From: JAPPOI01 sp028818055
GTDB taxonomy: Bacteria > Pseudomonadota > Alphaproteobacteria > Rhodobacterales > Rhodobacteraceae
NCBI GenBank assembly: GCA_965267405.1
Contig: OZ253954.1
Coordinates: 496,001 to 560,000 of the forward strand
Direction of reading: 5' to 3'
DNA length: 64,000 bases
Below are positions 61,934 through 64,000 of this stretch, in pieces. The position numbers and the translations under genes were made by a program. The number at the start of each line of letters is the position of its first letter. The stretch's first letter is position 1. The notes under the pieces are model-generated. The model did not search any database and was not told the origin of the DNA. It saw only the letters and a program-made list of their open reading frames with translations.

Positions 61934-61988
61934 TTCATAATCTAATTGAGAATTATGAATTTGTCTCACATCTAGTGCCGTGAGACAA
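61934..61988. promoter_or_regulatory. Two inverted repeats in the metR-metF intergenic region
   Basis: TTCATAAT-N10-ATTATGAA (61934-61959) lies near the metR start; TTGTCTCAC-N10-GTGAGACAA (61961-61988) follows at once, ending 23 bases before metF. The first fits a LysR-type T-N11-A site and the MetR TGAA/TTCA preference; the second could be an operator or an RNA hairpin. Confidence 0.5.
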
Positions 61989-62011
61989 GCCCTCTAACAC
62001 CGGAGTCCCCT

Positions 62012-62878
62012 ATGCCTGACACAACGATTTCTTTTGAGTTCTTTCCGCCCAAGTCCATTGAGGCGTCGTTTCGCCTGCACGATACGGTGCGCGAACTAAC
62101 ACATCTCGACCCTAGTTTCGTCTCTGTCACGTATGGGGCAGGAGGAACAACGCGAGCCATCACGCACGAAGCGGTCGAAGCGCTGGTGAAGCACGCCGGG
62201 CTTGATGTGGCGGCACATCTGACCTGTGTCGACGCTACACGAGAAGAGACACTTCAGGTTGCCCAACGGTATGCCGACGCCGGGGTCAAACACATCGTTG
62301 CCCTGCGTGGTGATCCGTCCGATGGTTCTAAAACCTTCACGCCGCACCCAGACGGGTTCCAGAACGCCCCGGAACTGATCTCTGCTTTGGCAGAAACCGG
62401 ACAGTTCGACATAACGGTTGGCGCTTACCCTGAACCTCACCCAGAGGCGACATCAGACACCGCTGACGTAGATTGGCTCAAGCGCAAGATCGATGCGGGC
62501 GCACATCGCGCGATCACACAGTTCTTTTTCGACGTCGACACTTTTTTCCGGTTCCGCGACCGTTGCGCCGACGCTGGTATCACAGCCGAGATCATTCCCG
62601 GCATCCTGCCAATTGAAAGCTGGTCCGGTGTAAAGCGGTTCACAAAACGCTGCGGCGCGCACATCCCAAACGAAATAGTAAACGCCTTTGAAACCGCCGA
62701 ACGCGATGGCCGTACCGAGTTACTGGCCACCGCCGTCTGCACGGAACTGTGCAGCGATCTGATGGATGGTGGGGTCGAGCACCTTCACTTTTACACGCTC
62801 AATAAACCAGGGCTAACGCGCAATGTCGTCCACGCGCTTGGTCTGGATCCCGAAATCGAGCTTGGAAAAGTAGCCTGA
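62012..62878 (+). CDS. metF: Methylenetetrahydrofolate reductase
   Basis: The 288-residue enzyme has the canonical ISFEFFPPKSI (E9), VTYGAGGTTR and VALRGDPSDG (D101) motifs, and reduces methylene-THF to methyl-THF for methionine synthesis. It is divergent from metR. A second, divergent MTHFR-like protein is at 46 kb. A weak GCCTGAA/TTCAGGC hairpin lies at its end and the end of the DUF2235 gene. Confidence 0.95.
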   Translation: MPDTTISFEFFPPKSIEASFRLHDTVRELTHLDPSFVSVTYGAGGTTRAITHEAVEALVKHAGLDVAAHLTCVDATREETLQVAQRYADAGVKHIVALRGDPSDGSKTFTPHPDGFQNAPELISALAETGQFDITVGAYPEPHPEATSDTADVDWLKRKIDAGAHRAITQFFFDVDTFFRFRDRCADAGITAEIIPGILPIESWSGVKRFTKRCGAHIPNEIVNAFETAERDGRTELLATAVCTELCSDLMDGGVEHLHFYTLNKPGLTRNVVHALGLDPEIELGKVA

Positions 62879-62895
62879 AACGCATCTCCCTGTCT

Positions 62896-63975
62896 TCAGG
62901 CTGTATGAGGTACCTGACCGTCCATCAGATCGGCGACCGGCAATCCATTGCCGCGTTTCGACCGTCCTTCGGACAACGGATGCAGCTTTTCTGAGGCATC
63001 GGCGCCAATAACGCGTTCCTCGCGCGCAAGAAAGAACCGGGCCCATCCACGCCACGAACCAACCGAGGGCGCGTCAGCGTCCGTTGGAAAGCGCGACCGC
63101 CAATCTTTTGGCAACGCCAATTCGCACCGCTCAAGCTTTGTTAGCATCCAACACAGCGCGATATTCGAAAGCGGACGTGCAACGTTGTATCCGTTCAACT
63201 GGCCACCGACATCCCCGTGGCTACCCCTGAACCAAACCTGCTCAACGTGACCGTTCCACTCCGGGTCAGTTTCCCACAAGACGGGTTTGTAGGCCGCGCG
63301 CGTCTCGTCCAATGCAAGGGCGTGAAATCCGTGCTGAATAGACGGGCCGAGATGGTGGTTGTGGAAGGCGTGCTTGACCTCCTCCCACTTCCATACGAAT
63401 GGGGCCCGGAACCCAAGCGCCTTGACCGTGTCGAAAACCGCAACCGCTTCAATTGGCGTATCGTCCCGGCAATATGCCGCGCGAAACTCTGCACAAGCTT
63501 CGGAGTCCGGTGTTTCTTTGTAATGACGATAGGCATCGCGGATCATGCGCTCTGTGGCATGCTCTCGTTGCAAAAGACCGACCATGTCGATGACGCCTGC
63601 AAGTGAACGCACAGCATAGGCGCCACGCGAGAACCCAATCAGAAAAATCCTGTCGCCGGGCTCGTAACGGGATGCCAACCAGCCATAGGCACGTTTGATT
63701 TGCCGATTAATTCCACGACCTTCGATGATGTCCAATGTCGAAGACCAATCTTCCCACTGGTTACCAGCTTCATAGAGATAGTTGATCGGCCGCCCTTCGC
63801 CGCCTTCGGCCAGAAGCTTATAGATCAGTCCAACGTTGGTTTCTTCGCCATCATCGAGCACGGACATCGTACCGTCGACCAGGATGACATGGTCCGTCGG
63901 CTCGCGCTTTCGGTGCGGGGACTTTTTCTCGGTGCGCCGGAAAAAGCCCAGAAGCTCTTTCACGCGCGTCAGCAT
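62896..63975 (-). CDS. DUF2235 hydrolase (Tle1-like)
   Basis: The 359-residue protein has VILVDGTMSVLDDGEETNV at the N-terminus and the nucleophile elbow LIGFSRGAYAVRSLAG, followed by VAVFDTVKALG and VWFRGSHGDVGGQL, which holds the catalytic Asp/His pair of DUF2235. The fold is that of T6SS Tle1 phospholipases, but no T6SS gene is near and no signal peptide is present. Cytoplasmic or exported function is open. The gene is whole; the remaining 25 bases to the window end hold nothing recognised. Confidence 0.83.
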   Translation of the reverse strand: MLTRVKELLGFFRRTEKKSPHRKREPTDHVILVDGTMSVLDDGEETNVGLIYKLLAEGGEGRPINYLYEAGNQWEDWSSTLDIIEGRGINRQIKRAYGWLASRYEPGDRIFLIGFSRGAYAVRSLAGVIDMVGLLQREHATERMIRDAYRHYKETPDSEACAEFRAAYCRDDTPIEAVAVFDTVKALGFRAPFVWKWEEVKHAFHNHHLGPSIQHGFHALALDETRAAYKPVLWETDPEWNGHVEQVWFRGSHGDVGGQLNGYNVARPLSNIALCWMLTKLERCELALPKDWRSRFPTDADAPSVGSWRGWARFFLAREERVIGADASEKLHPLSEGRSKRGNGLPVADLMDGQVPHTA

Positions 63976-64000
63976 GCGCTTTCACCCACAATATGAACGA

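Noticed and set aside
1..64000. CRISPR arrays, insertion sequences, prophage or integron signals
   Set aside because: No regularly spaced repeats, transposase, integrase or terminal inverted repeats were seen; the three tRNA genes show no att-like duplication.

Overview
The window is a dense, ordinary-composition stretch of chromosome from an alphaproteobacterium, most likely a marine Rhodobacterales (Roseobacter-group) species. This rests on the ChpT phosphotransferase, a DUF6356 protein, an olsB-olsA ornithine-lipid pair, the obgE-GNAT-GNAT-rpmA-rplU order, the liu-type leucine catabolic operon and, above all, a MetH-type methionine synthase apparently carried as separate proteins. No insertion sequence, prophage, CRISPR array or rRNA was seen, and no gap without a gene exceeds about 240 bases.

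Layout. 1-7.9 kb (minus): leucine degradation operon ivd, LprI-like, EcsC, LprI-like, mccB, nuclease-like, mccA and HMG-CoA lyase (cut by the window edge), with a palindrome upstream of ivd. 7.9-12 kb: gph, then glmU-glmS for UDP-GlcNAc synthesis. 12-19.5 kb: acyl-CoA synthetase, lipoprotein, moaA, a secreted protein of unknown function, a BesD/HalD-like 2-oxoglutarate oxygenase, an alpha/beta hydrolase, a DsbA-fold isomerase and prs. 19.5-27.5 kb: thioesterase, DUF1801, M32 carboxypeptidase, ctaA, trmJ, a TfoX-like protein, thiE-like, olsA-olsB, DUF3553 and chpT. 27.5-34.7 kb (minus): proA-proB-obgE, three GNAT domains in two genes, rpmA-rplU and a DUF2059 protein. 34.8-45.6 kb: tRNA-Ser, an enolase-superfamily enzyme, rlmE, YdeI-like, DUF2799, tRNA-Leu, a TPR protein, an Lrp regulator divergent from putA, rhomboid, SMR transporter, a second Lrp, DUF6356 and ppx/gppA.

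45.8-52.9 kb is the most interesting part. A small PF13769-type protein, a divergent MTHFR-like protein and a stand-alone pterin-binding methyltransferase form one operon. After an interruption of membrane proteins and an MmyB-type regulator comes a RamA/RACo-like corrinoid reactivator. The pterin-binding protein and the reactivator both end in unusual poly-arginine tails. The canonical metF, with a divergent metR, lies at 61-63 kb, so the window holds two MTHFR homologues and two parts of a split MetH system. The corrinoid-binding and homocysteine-binding parts must lie elsewhere.

52.9-64 kb: tRNA-Gly with a downstream thioesterase, threonine aldolase, YcgN, ribF, a MaoC hydratase, a small membrane protein, an inositol-monophosphatase-like protein, a Gly-rich protein, 6-phosphogluconate dehydrogenase, a methyltransferase, TetR, metR-metF and a DUF2235 hydrolase.
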